In this document: one piece after another, positions 42,985 to 56,300 of the stretch
How positions within the stretch are numbered: the stretch's first letter is position 1
Layout: every line of letters starts with the position of its first letter
From: Pseudomonas fluorescens
GTDB lineage: Bacteria > Pseudomonadota > Gammaproteobacteria > Pseudomonadales > Pseudomonadaceae
Length of the DNA: 64,000 nucleotides
Assembly (NCBI RefSeq): GCF_019212185.1
Contig: NZ_CP078138.1
Location: 5,867,501-5,931,500 of the forward strand
Direction: 5' to 3'
Notes under the pieces: model-generated
Databases searched by the model: none
What the model was told of the DNA's origin: nothing
What the model saw: only the letters and a program-made list of their open reading frames with translations
Translations under genes and position numbers: made by a program

Positions 42985-44543
42985 CCGCCAAAGAGCAGAA
43001 GCGCCAACCCATTTCCACGGGCTCCGAATGGACATTCGAGCTCATCCAGGCCTACGACCGCGAAATCAGCCGTATCGCGGCCCGCTATGCGCTGGACACC
43101 TATCCCAACCAGATCGAGGTGATCACCGCCGAACAAATGATGGATGCCTACGCGTCCGTCGGCATGCCATTGGGCTACCACCACTGGTCCTACGGCAAAC
43201 ACTTCCTCAGCACCGAGAAATCCTACAGCCGCGGCCAAATGGGCCTGGCCTACGAAATCGTCATTAACTCCGACCCCTGCATCGCCTACCTGATGGAGGA
43301 GAACACCATTTGCATGCAGGCACTGGTCGTTGCCCATGCCTGCTACGGCCATAACAGCTTCTTCAAGGGAAATTACCTGTTCCGCACCTGGACCGACGCC
43401 AGTTCGATCATCGACTACCTGGTGTTTGCCAAGCAGTACATCATGCAGTGTGAGGAGCGCCACGGCATTGACGCCGTGGAGGACCTGTTGGACTCCTGCC
43501 ATGCCCTGATGAACTACGGCGTCGACCGCTACAAGCGCCCTTATCCGATTTCCGCCGAAGAAGAGCGGCGTCGACAGAAGGATCGCGAAGAGCACCTGCA
43601 AAAGCAGATCAACGATCTGTGGCGCACCATTCCCAAGGGAGCGGACAAGTACAACGAAAAAGACAACGCACGCTTTCCCGCCGAACCGCAGGAAAACATC
43701 CTCTACTTCATCGAAAAACACGCCCCCCTGCTGGAGCCCTGGCAGCGCGAAATCGTGCGCATCGTGCGCAAGATTGCCCAGTACTTCTATCCACAACGCC
43801 AAACCCAGGTCATGAACGAAGGCTGGGCCACGTTCTGGCACTACACCCTGATGAACGACCTGTACGACGAGGGCCTGGTGACCGACGGTTTCATGATGGA
43901 ATTCCTCACCTCCCACACCAGCGTGGTCTTCCAGCCAGGGTTCGACAGTCCGTACTACAGCGGCATCAACCCCTACACCCTCGGATTTGCCATGTACCGC
44001 GACATTCGGCGCATGTGTGAAGAACCCACCGAAGAGGATTACCGCTGGTTCCCGGAAATAGCCGGGACCGATTGGCTGTCAGCCATCAAGTTCGCCATGA
44101 GCAGCTTCAAGGATGAAAGCTTCATCCTGCAGTACCTGTCACCCAAGGTGATCCGCGACCTGAAGCTGTTCAGCATCCTTGATGACGATCAGAAGGACGA
44201 CCTGCTGGTGCCGGCAATCCACGACGAGGAAGGCTACCGGACCATTCGCGAAACCCTGGCGGCGCAATACAACCTGGGCAACCGCGAACCCAACGTGCAG
44301 ATCTACAGCATCGACCGCCGGGGCGATCGGTCGCTGACCCTGCGCCATCAACAACACGACCGCAAACCGCTGGGAGAATCCACCGAGGAAGTCCTCAAGC
44401 ACCTGCACCGTCTATGGGGTTTTGACATACACCTGGAAACTCTGCAGGGTGACCAGATCATGAAAACCCATCACGTTCCACCGAGGACCGAGCACGGCGA
44501 GAATGATTATGGCCGGCTCGACCTGGCCGTCATCCATCTTTGA
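42981..44543 (+). CDS. SpoVR family protein
   Basis: A protein of 520 residues of the SpoVR/YcgB family, starting [19 protein letters not shown]. Conserved histidine/glutamate-rich stretches include [19 protein letters not shown] and HTSVVFQPG. No enzymatic activity is established. Translationally coupled to yeaH (ATGA overlap). A strong hairpin follows immediately and abuts cca. Confidence 0.93.
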   Translation: MTAKEQKRQPISTGSEWTFELIQAYDREISRIAARYALDTYPNQIEVITAEQMMDAYASVGMPLGYHHWSYGKHFLSTEKSYSRGQMGLAYEIVINSDPCIAYLMEENTICMQALVVAHACYGHNSFFKGNYLFRTWTDASSIIDYLVFAKQYIMQCEERHGIDAVEDLLDSCHALMNYGVDRYKRPYPISAEEERRRQKDREEHLQKQINDLWRTIPKGADKYNEKDNARFPAEPQENILYFIEKHAPLLEPWQREIVRIVRKIAQYFYPQRQTQVMNEGWATFWHYTLMNDLYDEGLVTDGFMMEFLTSHTSVVFQPGFDSPYYSGINPYTLGFAMYRDIRRMCEEPTEEDYRWFPEIAGTDWLSAIKFAMSSFKDESFILQYLSPKVIRDLKLFSILDDDQKDDLLVPAIHDEEGYRTIRETLAAQYNLGNREPNVQIYSIDRRGDRSLTLRHQQHDRKPLGESTEEVLKHLHRLWGFDIHLETLQGDQIMKTHHVPPRTEHGENDYGRLDLAVIHL

Positions 44544-44552
44544 AATTGTCGA

Positions 44553-44606
44553 AACCTCCGTTAGCTCGACGCAAGGGTTATTCTGTCGAGCTAACGGAGG
44601 TTTTTT
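44553..44606 (+). terminator. Terminator-like hairpin holding the cca ribosome binding site
   Basis: Two perfect 18-nt arms, 44553-44570 and 44585-44602, with a 14-nt loop are followed by TTTTTT and then the cca ATG at 44607. The 3' arm contains GGAGG (44596-44600), which is the natural Shine-Dalgarno sequence of cca. In RNA read from spoVR the site would be buried, while RNA starting within or after the loop would expose it. Confidence 0.88.
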
Positions 44607-45836
44607 ATGCGGATTTATAAAGTCGGCGGCGCGGTCCGTGACCGCCTGCTCGGCCGGCCAGTCACCGACATCGACTGGGTCGTGGTCGGTGCCAGTACTG
44701 ACGAAATGCTCGCCAAGGGTTATCGCCCCGTGGGGTCCGACTTCCCGGTGTTCCTGCACCCGAAAACCGGAGAAGAGTACGCCCTGGCTCGCACCGAACG
44801 TAAAACAGGTCGTGGCTATGGCGGCTTTACCTTTCACGCCAGCCCGGAAGTCACCCTCGAAGAAGACCTCATCCGCCGCGACCTGACGATCAATGCCATG
44901 GCCGAGGACGATCATGGACAACTGACCGACCCTTACCATGGTCAGCGCGATCTCGAAGCTCGCCTGCTACGCCATGTTTCTCCGGCATTTGCCGAAGATC
45001 CACTGCGAGTCTTGCGCGTTGCCCGCTTCGCGGCTCGTTATGCCGAACTCGGCTTCAGCGTCGCTCCGGACACTCTTGCGCTGATGCGCCAACTGAGCGA
45101 ATCCGGCGAGCTGCAAGCCCTGACGGCCGAACGCAGCTGGAAGGAAATTTCCCGCGCGCTGATGGAAGATCAACCTCAGGTATTTATTCAGGTGCTGCAT
45201 GATTGCGGCGCGCTGAACGTGCTGATGCCGGAAGTCGATGCCCTGTTCGGCGTGCCGCAACCTGACGCCCATCACCCGGAAATCGACACGGGTGTGCATA
45301 CCCTCAGCGTGCTGCAGCAAGCCGCCTTGCACCAACAACCGCTGACGGTTCGCTGGGCCTGTCTGCTCCATGACTTGGGCAAGGGCCTGACTCCGCAAAG
45401 CGAATGGCCACGGCACATTGCCCACGAGCAAAAAGGCCTGAAACTGATCAAAGCCGTCAGCGAGCGCTTCAAGACCCCTCGTGACTGTCAGGAATTGGCA
45501 CTATTGGTTGGCGAATACCACACCCATGGGCACCGCGCCCTGGAGCTGAAGCCCTCGACCCTGCTAGAGCTGCTGCAAAGCTTTGACGTCTATCGCCGGC
45601 CGCAACGCTTTGAAGAGTTCATCGCTGCCTGTGAAATGGATGCGCGAGGCCGCAAAGGCCTGGAGCAGAGGAGTTACCCACAGGCGGACTACCTGCGGGG
45701 CGCGGCAGCGGCCGCTCGCAGCGTCGCGGTTCAGCCATTGCTGGCGCAAGGATTCAAGGGACCGGACCTGGGCGAGGCAATCAAGCGCGAACGCCTCAAG
45801 GCGCTGAAGGCTTACAAGCAGGCAAGCCTGGGTTGA
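44607..45836 (+). CDS. cca: CCA-adding tRNA nucleotidyltransferase
   Basis: Multifunctional enzyme of 409 residues that adds or repairs the CCA end of tRNAs. Nucleotidyltransferase head [13 protein letters not shown] and [18 protein letters not shown], then the HD phosphohydrolase domain ([12 protein letters not shown]) typical of the bacterial bifunctional form. ATG 44607 directly follows the T-tract of the upstream hairpin. Confidence 0.96.
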   Translation: MRIYKVGGAVRDRLLGRPVTDIDWVVVGASTDEMLAKGYRPVGSDFPVFLHPKTGEEYALARTERKTGRGYGGFTFHASPEVTLEEDLIRRDLTINAMAEDDHGQLTDPYHGQRDLEARLLRHVSPAFAEDPLRVLRVARFAARYAELGFSVAPDTLALMRQLSESGELQALTAERSWKEISRALMEDQPQVFIQVLHDCGALNVLMPEVDALFGVPQPDAHHPEIDTGVHTLSVLQQAALHQQPLTVRWACLLHDLGKGLTPQSEWPRHIAHEQKGLKLIKAVSERFKTPRDCQELALLVGEYHTHGHRALELKPSTLLELLQSFDVYRRPQRFEEFIAACEMDARGRKGLEQRSYPQADYLRGAAAAARSVAVQPLLAQGFKGPDLGEAIKRERLKALKAYKQASLG

Positions 45837-45872
45837 AGCCTATCGCGGGCAGACTGGAGCCGCCCGCGATAA

Positions 45873-46391
45873 TCAAAGCATGCTTGAAGGCGTCAGCGGC
45901 TCACCGCGCCAAGCGAAGGCAACCGGCGCCAGCACCTGGTCGATCTGCGCCTCTTCCCACAGGGTCGAAAAAGGCTTCTCGACACCCGGATGCACTCTGT
46001 CCGGGGCAACCAGTGACAAAGGCCACAGCACAAAGGCATTTTTCAGGATCTCTGCGCGTGGCAGCACCAGACCATCGAAGTTACCCACCAGATCGCCGTA
46101 CAACAGCACGTCGATGTCCAGCGGCAAGCCTTTACGGTCTGGCGCATAACGCCCGTTGTCCGCCTCGATGAACTTCAGACGGCGGTCCAGTTCTATCAGC
46201 GGCAGATCGGTAACCGCCGAGACCACAAAATTGTAGAACGGCCCGCTCTTGATTCCCACTGGCTGGCTTTCGAAGACTGGCGAACAACGCATCTCCCGCA
46301 AAAAGCCACTGAGTGCTTCCAGTCCAGCCTGCAAATGAGTTTCGCGCTCGACATTACTGCCGAGCCCGAGAAATACCTGAGTTAGCGACAT
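45873..46391 (-). CDS. folK: 2-amino-4-hydroxy-6-hydroxymethyldihydropteridine diphosphokinase
   Basis: Pyrophosphokinase of 172 residues in folate synthesis. FLGLGSNVERE at the start and GLPLDIDVLLYGD are the family marks. ATG 46391 is chosen; an upstream in-frame extension lies inside folB. It overlaps the folB stop by 10 nt. Confidence 0.95.
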   Translation of the reverse strand: MSLTQVFLGLGSNVERETHLQAGLEALSGFLREMRCSPVFESQPVGIKSGPFYNFVVSAVTDLPLIELDRRLKFIEADNGRYAPDRKGLPLDIDVLLYGDLVGNFDGLVLPRAEILKNAFVLWPLSLVAPDRVHPGVEKPFSTLWEEAQIDQVLAPVAFAWRGEPLTPSSML

Positions 46392-46735
46392 CCGCGCTCG
46401 ATCTCCACGCCTACACCGGTGGCAGCCGGGACGGCCCCTGGCTTGGTCAATTTGAGACGCAGCCAAGTGATCTTGAACTCACTCATCAATACCTGGGCGA
46501 GACGCTCGGCAAAGGTTTCCACCAACTGGAACTGCGCTTGCTCGGCAAAATCCTGAATGCGCGTCGACACACTGGCGTAATCGAGCGCCAGGGTTAGATC
46601 ATCCCCCGCTGCCGCAGGACGATTGTCCCAGGCAAAGCTCAGATCCAGACGCAGACACTGACGGATGCCACGCTCCCAGTCGTAGGCACCGATTACCGTG
46701 TCGACTTCCAGGCCCTCGATAAACACTCTGTCCAA
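46382..46735 (-). CDS. folB: Dihydroneopterin aldolase
   Basis: A protein of 117 residues converting dihydroneopterin to the hydroxymethyl-pterin used by FolK. The start is TTG 46735 ([16 protein letters not shown]): it has GGAGAA about 6 nt upstream, and the next upstream start gives an unrelated CCGEKC extension. IGAYDWERG carries the conserved residues. Divergent from plsY (75 bp). Confidence 0.94.
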   Translation of the reverse strand: MDRVFIEGLEVDTVIGAYDWERGIRQCLRLDLSFAWDNRPAAAGDDLTLALDYASVSTRIQDFAEQAQFQLVETFAERLAQVLMSEFKITWLRLKLTKPGAVPAATGVGVEIERGCR

Positions 46736-46809
46736 GCACTTTTCTCCGCAGCACGACAAGGGCGCAATGCGCCGTTAGAATCAGGGCGTCCTCGCCCGGA
46801 ATAGTTAGC

Positions 46810-47379
46810 ATGTTTTGGTCACTGGCGATTTTCGCCTACCTGCTCGGCTCGCTGTCCTTCGCCATCTTGCTCAGCCGCCTGACCGGTAATCCCGATCCGC
46901 GAATGAGTGGTTCAGGCAACGCCGGTGCCACCAACATGTTACGCCTGGCCGGAAAAAAACTCGCCGTCCTGACATTGCTCGGTGATCTGTTCAAAGGTTT
47001 ACTGCCCGTGCTGCTTGCCGCATTGGCGGGTCTCCCGATCCAGCAACAAGGCTGGATCGGCGTCTGTGCCGTAATTGGCCACCTCTTCCCGCTGTACTTC
47101 CGCTTTCGCGGCGGAAAAGGCGTCGCGACCGCGGCCGGCATGCTGCTGGGCCTGTACCCACCGGCAGCACTTCTGGCCATCGGCGGCTGGCTGCTGACCT
47201 TCTACCTCACCCGCACCAGCTCCCTGGCAGCACTGATTGCCACCCCCCTGACCCTGCCACTGCTGGCTTGGCAGGAGCCGGCTGCACTGTTACCAATGAG
47301 CGTACTGACCGCACTGATCGTCTGGCGCCACCGCGGCAATCTACGTGACCTGTTTGCCGGGCGCGAACGGCATTTCTAA
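46810..47379 (+). CDS. plsY: Glycerol-3-phosphate acyltransferase PlsY
   Basis: Inner-membrane enzyme of 189 residues with about five hydrophobic segments that uses acyl-phosphate to acylate glycerol-3-phosphate. The motif [12 protein letters not shown] and [11 protein letters not shown] are intact. Convergent with tsaD, 16 bp apart. Confidence 0.95.
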   Translation: MFWSLAIFAYLLGSLSFAILLSRLTGNPDPRMSGSGNAGATNMLRLAGKKLAVLTLLGDLFKGLLPVLLAALAGLPIQQQGWIGVCAVIGHLFPLYFRFRGGKGVATAAGMLLGLYPPAALLAIGGWLLTFYLTRTSSLAALIATPLTLPLLAWQEPAALLPMSVLTALIVWRHRGNLRDLFAGRERHF

Positions 47380-47395
47380 CCACCGCAAGTAAACA

Positions 47396-48421
47396 TCACA
47401 GGGGTGACAACTGCTCCATCGGCCAGCGCGCCTGAACGCTGATCGCCAGGCTCTCGTGCTGCCCGGCTTGCAAGCGTTGGCAACCGGCAAAAGCGATCAT
47501 CGCGCCGTTATCGGTGCAGAACTCCGGCCTAGCGTAGTAAACGTCGCCCTTCATGCTACCCAGCATTTTCTCCAGGGAAACCCGCAACGCCTTGTTGGCA
47601 CTCACGCCACCGGCGATCACCAGCCGCTTCATACCGGCTTGCTTCAGCGCACGCTTGCACTTGACGGTCAAAGTCTCCACCACCGCATCCTGGAAGGCCA
47701 GCGCGATGTCGCTACGGGTTTGCTCGCTGTCGTCCCCAGCGCTGACGCATTGCTGCCAGGTATTCAGGGCAAAGGTTTTCAAGCCACTGAAACTGAATGC
47801 CAGACCAGGTCGATCACACATCGGACGCGGGAAGACAAAACGTCCTGCCACACCTTGCGCAGCCAGACGGGCGATTTCCGGACCGCCAGGGTAATTGAGC
47901 CCCATCATCTTCGCTGTTTTGTCGAATGCCTCACCCGCCGCATCGTCGAGGGTTTCCCCCAACAACGCGTATTGGCCGATACCATCGACCTGAACAAGCT
48001 GCGTATGACCGCCCGAGACCAACAAAGCGACGAACGGAAATTCCGGTGGCTGCGACTCCAGCATCGGCGCCAGCAAATGACCTTCCATGTGGTGCACGCC
48101 CAAGGCCGGAATGCCCCAGGCGAATGCCAGCGCCTGGGCGCAGGAAGCGCCTACCAGCAATGCCCCGACCAGGCCAGGACCCGCGGTATAGGCGATGGCG
48201 TCGATCTCGGTCGGCACACAGTCCGCTTCGGCCAACACCTGACGAATCAAGGGCAGCATGCGCTTGACGTGATCTCGCGAGGCCAGCTCCGGCACCACGC
48301 CACCATAGGCGCGATGCAAGTCGATCTGACTGAACAGTGCGTCAGCCAGCAGGCCTTTTTCACTGTCGTACAATGCGACGCCGGTTTCGTCGCAAGAGGT
48401 TTCTAATCCCAGTACTAGCAT
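47396..48421 (-). CDS. tsaD: tRNA threonylcarbamoyladenosine biosynthesis protein TsaD
   Basis: ASKHA-fold enzyme of 341 residues needed for the t6A modification of tRNAs reading ANN codons. [14 protein letters not shown] at the N-terminus and the metal histidines in [12 protein letters not shown] are present. Divergent from rpsU with a 199-bp gap. Confidence 0.97.
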   Translation of the reverse strand: MLVLGLETSCDETGVALYDSEKGLLADALFSQIDLHRAYGGVVPELASRDHVKRMLPLIRQVLAEADCVPTEIDAIAYTAGPGLVGALLVGASCAQALAFAWGIPALGVHHMEGHLLAPMLESQPPEFPFVALLVSGGHTQLVQVDGIGQYALLGETLDDAAGEAFDKTAKMMGLNYPGGPEIARLAAQGVAGRFVFPRPMCDRPGLAFSFSGLKTFALNTWQQCVSAGDDSEQTRSDIALAFQDAVVETLTVKCKRALKQAGMKRLVIAGGVSANKALRVSLEKMLGSMKGDVYYARPEFCTDNGAMIAFAGCQRLQAGQHESLAISVQARWPMEQLSPL

Positions 48422-48508
48422 GGGTTTGCGCCTTGTTTAGGCTAAATTCGAAGGCGCGCATAATAGTCTTCAAGGGATGCCCCGACCAGCGGTTTTCGAT
48501 CAGAGGCT

Positions 48509-48537
48509 TTGCATTCCGAGCGTTGAGGGGTTAACAT
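48509..48537 (+). promoter_or_regulatory. Sigma-70 promoter of rpsU
   Basis: TTGCAT (48509-48514), 17-nt spacer, TAACAT (48532-48537). It is followed by a GGGTT/AACCC repeat and an 80-nt leader before rpsU. It probably drives the macromolecular-synthesis cluster. Confidence 0.6.
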
Positions 48538-48620
48538 CCGCAACCCTTAAAAACCGACGTCTTCAAGTGCTCTTTTGCCGCGAGGATGTTGACCCCGGTA
48601 ATGAATGAAGGTAGCTCTGG

Positions 48621-48836
48621 ATGCCAGCCGTCAAAGTAAAAGAGAACGAACCCTTCGACGTAGCTCTGCGTCGTTTCAAGCGCTCCTGCGAAAAAGCCGG
48701 TGTACTGGCTGAAGTTCGTAGCCGCGAATTTTACGAGAAGCCAACTTCTGAGCGTAAGCGCAAAGCAGCAGCTGCTGTTAAGCGTCACGCCAAGAAAGTT
48801 CAGCGCGAACAGCGCCGCGCCGTTCGTCTGTACTAA
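48621..48836 (+). CDS. rpsU: 30S ribosomal protein bS21
   Basis: A basic protein of 71 residues, [19 protein letters not shown] to RRAVRLY, identical in style to Pseudomonas S21. It is the first gene of the rpsU-dnaG-rpoD cluster. A GC hairpin (AAGCCCGGC/GCCGGGCTT, 48866-48888) follows without a T-run, so it is likely leaky. Confidence 0.97.
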
Positions 48837-49322
48837 TCCACAGACGATCGTAGCAAGCTTCTGCCAAGCCCGGCCCTCAGCCGGGCTTATGGCATTTGCG
48901 GATATCGCTTGATGCTTCACTGTCGAAGCCGCACACGCGACCGAGACAAACCTGCTTCACACGTCAGACCTGGCTCTTTTGCCAGCCGTGCACGTCTCTT
49001 CTGACGAGCCTTCCAAGGCTACTGACGAGCACACCTTACTGATTCCTCTAACAGACGATCAGCCCAAGGCACCTGCTTGCGTGCCCGCTTTTGAGCTATC
49101 CGAGCCTGACTTTTGGCGCAACCGGACTCAGGGCAACACTTTCGAACAGTCGGATACTGATTGCTGCTAACGTCAGTGAATTTTCGGCAGATACACTCCC
49201 CAACAGCGAATACGCAGTCGATACCGGTCGAGTCGCCTCCTTGTCGCGCCTCGTAATCATGGCCGCATCAACGCGCCCTTCGCCTGGGCCCTACACTTAC
49301 CAGCAGTGATGACGAGAACGCC
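48837..49322 (+). other. 486-bp rpsU-dnaG spacer without convincing gene
   Basis: It contains the rpsU hairpin (48866-48888) and a small CTGGC/GCCAG hairpin (48970-48985). A 63-codon frame (48979-49170) begins at a TTG, lacks a ribosome binding site and has no family resemblance I can see. In P. aeruginosa a yqeY-like gene occupies this spot, to my memory; nothing like it is readable here. dnaG may have a promoter in this stretch. Confidence 0.5.
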
Positions 49323-51284
49323 ATGGCCGGGCTGATTCCCCAGAGCTTCATTGACGACCTTCTGAACCGCACCGACATCGTCGACGTGGTCAGCTCGCGC
49401 CTGCAAATGAAAAAAGCCGGCAAGAACTACACCGCCTGCTGCCCTTTCCATAAGGAAAAAACCCCGTCTTTCAGCGTCAGCCCGGACAAACAGTTCTATT
49501 ACTGCTTTGGCTGCGGCGCAGGCGGCAATGCCCTCGGCTTCATCATGGACCACGACAACCTGGATTTCCCCCAGGCCGTCGAGGAACTCGCCAAGGCCGC
49601 CGGCATGGAAATTCCCCGCGAGGAAAGCGGCCGCCCGCACAAGCCCCGGCAACCCACTGACTCGCCGCTGTATCCGCTGCTGGCCGCCGCTGCCGACTTT
49701 TACCGCCAGGCACTGAAAAGCCACCCGGCACGCAAAGCCGCCGTCGAATATTTGAAAGGCCGCGGCCTGACCGGCGAAATTGCCCGGGACTTCGGACTCG
49801 GCTTCGCCCCACCCGGCTGGGACAACCTGTTCAAACACCTGAGCAGCGACACGCTCCAGCAGAAAGCCATGATCGACGCAGGCCTGCTGATCGAGAACGC
49901 CGAAACCGGCAAGCGCTACGACCGCTTCCGCGACCGCGTGATGTTCCCGATCCGCGACAGCCGGGGCCGCATCATCGCCTTCGGCGGCCGAGTGCTTGGC
50001 GACGACAAGCCGAAGTACCTGAACTCACCGGAAACCCCGGTATTTCATAAAGGCCAGGAACTCTATGGCTTGTATGAGGCGCGCAAGAACAACCGCAACC
50101 TCGACGAAATCATCGTGGTCGAAGGCTACATGGACGTCATCGCCCTGGCCCAGCAAGGCCTGCGCAATGCGGTGGCAACGCTGGGCACCGCGACCAGCGA
50201 AGAGCACCTCAAGCGCCTGTTTCGAGTGGTACCCAACGTACTGTTCTGCTTTGACGGCGACCAGGCCGGCCGCAACGCGGCATGGCGCGCCCTGGAGTCG
50301 ACCCTCTCAAGCCTGCAGGACGGTAGACGCGCACGTTTTCTGTTCCTGCCTGAAGGCGAAGACCCGGACACCCTGGTTCGCTCAGAAGGCACCGATGCGT
50401 TCAAAGCAAGAATCAACCAGCACGCTCAGCCGCTGGCCGACTATTTCTTCCAGCAACTGATCGAAGAGTCCGACCCGCGCTCCCTCGAAGGCAAGGCCCA
50501 CATGGCCACCCTCGCTGCACCGCTGATCGACAAGGTACCGGGCGCCAATCTGCGCACGCTGATGCGCCAACGCCTGATGGAAATCACCGGCCTCAACAGC
50601 GAAACCGTCAGCCAACTGGTGCAAAGCGCCCCGCAAGAAGCACCACCGGCCTATGACCCAGGCATCGATTACGACGCCATGCCGGACTATTCGGACTACC
50701 ATCAACCGCAGGAAAGCTACGCCCCCCAACAGGAATGGACGCCGAAAAAATCGGGGGCTGGCGGCAAGAAATGGGACAACAAACCCTGGGACAAAAAAGG
50801 CAAGCGTGGCGGCGATCGCGATCAACCACGTGCCCCGCGCGTCCCGGCCGCCGTCGAACCTCCAACACTGGCAGCTTTGCGCACGCTACTGCATCACCCG
50901 CAACTGGCGGAAAAAGTCGAGGACGCCGGGCACTTCGCTGCCGAGGACCACTCCAATACTCAGTTGCTGGTCGCACTGCTTGAGGCCGTACAGAAGAATC
51001 CCAAGCTAAACTCATTTCAGCTGATTGCTCGCTGGCACGGGACCGAACAAGGTCGCTTGCTCAAGGCACTGGCTGAAAAGGAATGGCTGATCGAGGGGGA
51101 TAACCTTGAACGACAGTTTTTCGACACCATTACTAGCTTGTCAGCCCGCCAACGCGAGCGAAATCTGGAACAGTTGCTCAGGAAAGCCCGTCAAAGCGAG
51201 CTGAGCAGTGAAGAGAAAAATCAACTGCGCGACCTTCTAAGTCGCAATGTTTCCGCATCAAACCCGACCTCAACTGGCGCGTGA
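49323..51284 (+). CDS. dnaG: DNA primase
   Basis: Primase of 653 residues. CHC2 zinc finger (CPFHKEKTPSF and CFGCGAGG) at residues 40-65, RNA-polymerase domain with FGGRVLGDDKPKYLNSPET, TOPRIM (VVEGYMDVIAL, FDGDQAGRNA), then a variable proline-rich, charged linker (about residues 440-520) and the DnaB-binding C-terminus. Confidence 0.97.
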   Translation: MAGLIPQSFIDDLLNRTDIVDVVSSRLQMKKAGKNYTACCPFHKEKTPSFSVSPDKQFYYCFGCGAGGNALGFIMDHDNLDFPQAVEELAKAAGMEIPREESGRPHKPRQPTDSPLYPLLAAAADFYRQALKSHPARKAAVEYLKGRGLTGEIARDFGLGFAPPGWDNLFKHLSSDTLQQKAMIDAGLLIENAETGKRYDRFRDRVMFPIRDSRGRIIAFGGRVLGDDKPKYLNSPETPVFHKGQELYGLYEARKNNRNLDEIIVVEGYMDVIALAQQGLRNAVATLGTATSEEHLKRLFRVVPNVLFCFDGDQAGRNAAWRALESTLSSLQDGRRARFLFLPEGEDPDTLVRSEGTDAFKARINQHAQPLADYFFQQLIEESDPRSLEGKAHMATLAAPLIDKVPGANLRTLMRQRLMEITGLNSETVSQLVQSAPQEAPPAYDPGIDYDAMPDYSDYHQPQESYAPQQEWTPKKSGAGGKKWDNKPWDKKGKRGGDRDQPRAPRVPAAVEPPTLAALRTLLHHPQLAEKVEDAGHFAAEDHSNTQLLVALLEAVQKNPKLNSFQLIARWHGTEQGRLLKALAEKEWLIEGDNLERQFFDTITSLSARQRERNLEQLLRKARQSELSSEEKNQLRDLLSRNVSASNPTSTGA

Positions 51285-51298
51285 GGTCATAGCTCAGG

Positions 51299-51304
51299 TA
51301 TAAT
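51299..51304 (+). promoter_or_regulatory. Possible rpoD-proximal -10 box
   Basis: A perfect TATAAT lies 48 nt before the rpoD ATG. No good -35 sequence is found 16-18 nt upstream, so a separate rpoD promoter is only a suggestion. Confidence 0.3.
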
Positions 51305-51351
51305 CCTCGGCTTGTTTTTTGCCCGCCAAGACCTTCAGTGGATAGGGTGTT

Positions 51352-53199
<1,848 letters not shown>

Positions 53200-53203
53200 T
53201 CAC

Positions 53204-53230
53204 AAAACCCCCGGCCCTGCCGGGGGTTTT
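53204..53230 (+). terminator. Terminator of rpsU-dnaG-rpoD
   Basis: AAAACCCCCGGC (53204-53215) pairs perfectly with GCCGGGGGTTTT (53219-53230), loop of 3 nt. Confidence 0.93.
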
Positions 53231-53321
53231 GCTTTATGCAGATTAAATCCCCCCGCTATCGCTCCCGCTCCGCAGCCCGTCTACACTCGAAACATTCTCC
53301 CCGAGCCATAACGAGACCGTT

Positions 53322-56300
53322 ATGCCCAGACTCCCGGCCGCGCTATTACTGTCGCTGATGACCTGGACCGCAACGGCTGACGCGCTGACTCTGACTGATG
53401 AGGAACGTGGCTGGCTTGCGGCTCACCCCGAACTGCGCCTGGGTGTCGATGCGTCGTGGCCACCCTTTGAGTTTCGCGACGAACAGGGCCGCTACCAGGG
53501 GTTGGCAGCCGACTACATCAACATCGTGCGCGACCGTCTGGCTGTCAGGGTCACACCGGTCGAACCGGTCAGCTGGACCGAAGTACTGGACCAGGTCAAA
53601 CACGGCAAACTCGACCTGTTGCCCGGCATCATGTCGACTCCTGAGCGCCAGAACTACCTGTCGTTCACACGGCCCTACCTGGATTTCCCGATCGTGATCC
53701 TGGCCCACGTCGGAGGCGCCCAGCCGCGCACCATCGAGGATCTTTACGGCCTGAAGATTGCCGTGGTGGAGAACTACGCCCCCCACGAACTGCTACGCAC
53801 CCAGCACCCCGACCTCAACCTGGTACCGATGCCCAACGTCAGTTCTGCCTTGCAGTCACTGGCCACCGATGAGGTCGATGCGGTAGTGGGCGACCTGGCC
53901 TCCAGCGTCTGGAGCCTGCGCCAACTCAAGCTTGAAGGCCTCTACGTCAGTGGCGAAACGCCCTATCGCTACCAACTGGCAATGGCCGTGCCCAAGGACA
54001 ACAAGCTGCTGGTGAGCATCCTCGACAAGGTGCTGGCCGACATGAGCCCGGGCGAAATCAGCGCCATCCAGGAGCATTGGGTCGGCAACGTGCTGGATCA
54101 CCGCACGTTCTGGTCAGATTTGTTGGTCTACGGCCTGCCCGGAATACTATTGCTGGTTGGTGTGCTCGCCGTGGTCATCCGCATCAACCGGCGCCTGAGC
54201 TCGGAAATTTCGCGCCGGGTCGCGCTCGAGCAGGAACTGCGCAGCAGCGAATACCACTATCGCGGTCTGGTCGAAAGCTTGTCGGCGATTGCCTGGGAAG
54301 CCAACATCAATGACTTCACCTACAGCTACGTCTCGCCTCATGCTGAAGACCTGCTCGGCTATCCCCTATCGCACTGGCTGATTCCGGGATTCTGGCGCAA
54401 CATCATTCACCCTGCCGACCTCACCCGCGCCCAGACCTACTGCGAACTTGAAGTCCTTGCCGGACGCGACCATAGCCTCGATTACCGGGTCATCACAGCC
54501 GATGGCCGCTGCCTCTGGGTGCGCGACATTGTCAGCCTGATCGAGCACGGTCACGAGCCGGTGATGCGCGGACTGATGATCGACATCAGCGAAGCCAAGC
54601 ACACCGAGGAGGCCTTGCGCCTTTCCGAACAGAAGTTCGCCTCGGTCTTTCAACAGTGCCCGGACATTCTGGTGATTGCGCGCCTGTCCGATGGCTGCCT
54701 GCTGGAGGTCAACGAGGCATTCGAGGAGCAAATCGGCCTGAGCGCCGCGCAGGTGATCGGCCAGACTGCCACCGACCTGAACATCTGGGGCATCCCCGGC
54801 GTCGGTCCCGGGCTGCTGCAACGGTTACAGGCCGGCCCCATCCGCAACCTCGAGATGCCCTTTCGGCGCAGCAATGGCCAGGTGTTCACCGGACTGATCT
54901 CCGCCGAACCTTTCGAGCTCGACACCACCCCGGCACTGGTCGTGGTGGTCCGCGACATCACCCAACTCAAGGAAACCCAGAAACAGCTGCAAACCTCGGA
55001 AGAGAAGTTCGCCAAGGCGTTCCACGCTTCGCCAGACGGCCTGTTGCTATCACGGGTCAGTGATGGCCTGCTGATCGAGGTCAACGAGGGTTTCAGCCGC
55101 ATCACCGGCTTCAATAGCGCCATGTCGCTCGATCGCTCGACCCTGGACCTGGGGATCTGGGTCAATCTCAACGAGCGCCGGCAGATGCTTGACCTGCTCA
55201 AGCGTGACGGCTTTGTCCGCGACTTCAGCTGCCATATCCGCCGCAACGACGGCCGTATCCGCCTCTGCGAAATGTCCAGCCGGCCACTGCCCATTGGCGA
55301 TGAAGAATGCATGCTGACCATCGCCCGCGACATCACCGAGCGGCATTTGATGCAGGAAAAACTGCAGCAGGCAGCGACCGTATTCGAAAGCACCGCCGAG
55401 GGCGTGCTGATTACCGACACCCAACAGCACATCAGTGCCGTTAACCGCGCATTCACTGAAATTACCGGCTATAGCGAAACCGAGGCCCTCGGCCATACAC
55501 CACGGTTGTTGGCCTCCGGCCTGCACGACAGCGCCTTCTATGCAGCCATGTGGCACCAACTGACCGCCGAGGGCCATTGGCAAGGCGAAATCTCCAATCG
55601 GCGCAAGAACGGCGAGCTGTACCCCAGCTGGCTGACCATCAGCGCCGTGCGCAACAAGGACCGCTTCATTACCCACTTCGTCGCGGTGTTCGCTGATATT
55701 TCCAGCCTCAAGCACGCCCAGGCAAAACTCGACTACCAGGCCCACCACGATCCATTGACCGGCCTGCCCAACCGCACGCTGTTCGAAAGCCGCTTGCTGA
55801 CGGCCCTCAACAATCAGCGCGAACAGGGCGGCCAGGGCGCCGTGCTGTTCCTCGACCTGGACCGCTTCAAACACATCAACGACAGCCTCGGACACCCGGT
55901 CGGCGACCTTCTGTTGAAAGGCATCGCCGTGCGCCTCAAGGAACAGCTGCGCGATATCGATACCGTGGCACGCCTTGGCGGTGACGAATTCATCATCCTG
56001 TTACCCGGCCTGCAGCAATCCAGTGACGCCGAACACATTGCCAACAAGCTACTGAATTGCTTCGGTGCTCCATTCCAGGCCGGCGAACACGAATTCTTTA
56101 TCAGTGCCAGCATCGGCACCAGCCTCTATCCCAAGGACGGCAACGACGTCGCCACTCTGGTGAAGAATGCCGACGCCGCCATGTACCGTTCCAAGGCCAA
56201 GGGCCGCAACCGAGTCGAAAGCTACACCCGCGACCTCACCGCACAGGCCAGCGAGCGCATTGCCCTGGAGCATGAACTGCGCCGCGCCATTGAACGCAAC

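Noticed and set aside
48979..49170. 63-codon frame between rpsU and dnaG
   Set aside because: TTG start, no ribosome binding site and no family pattern; it could still be a small gene but I cannot support it.
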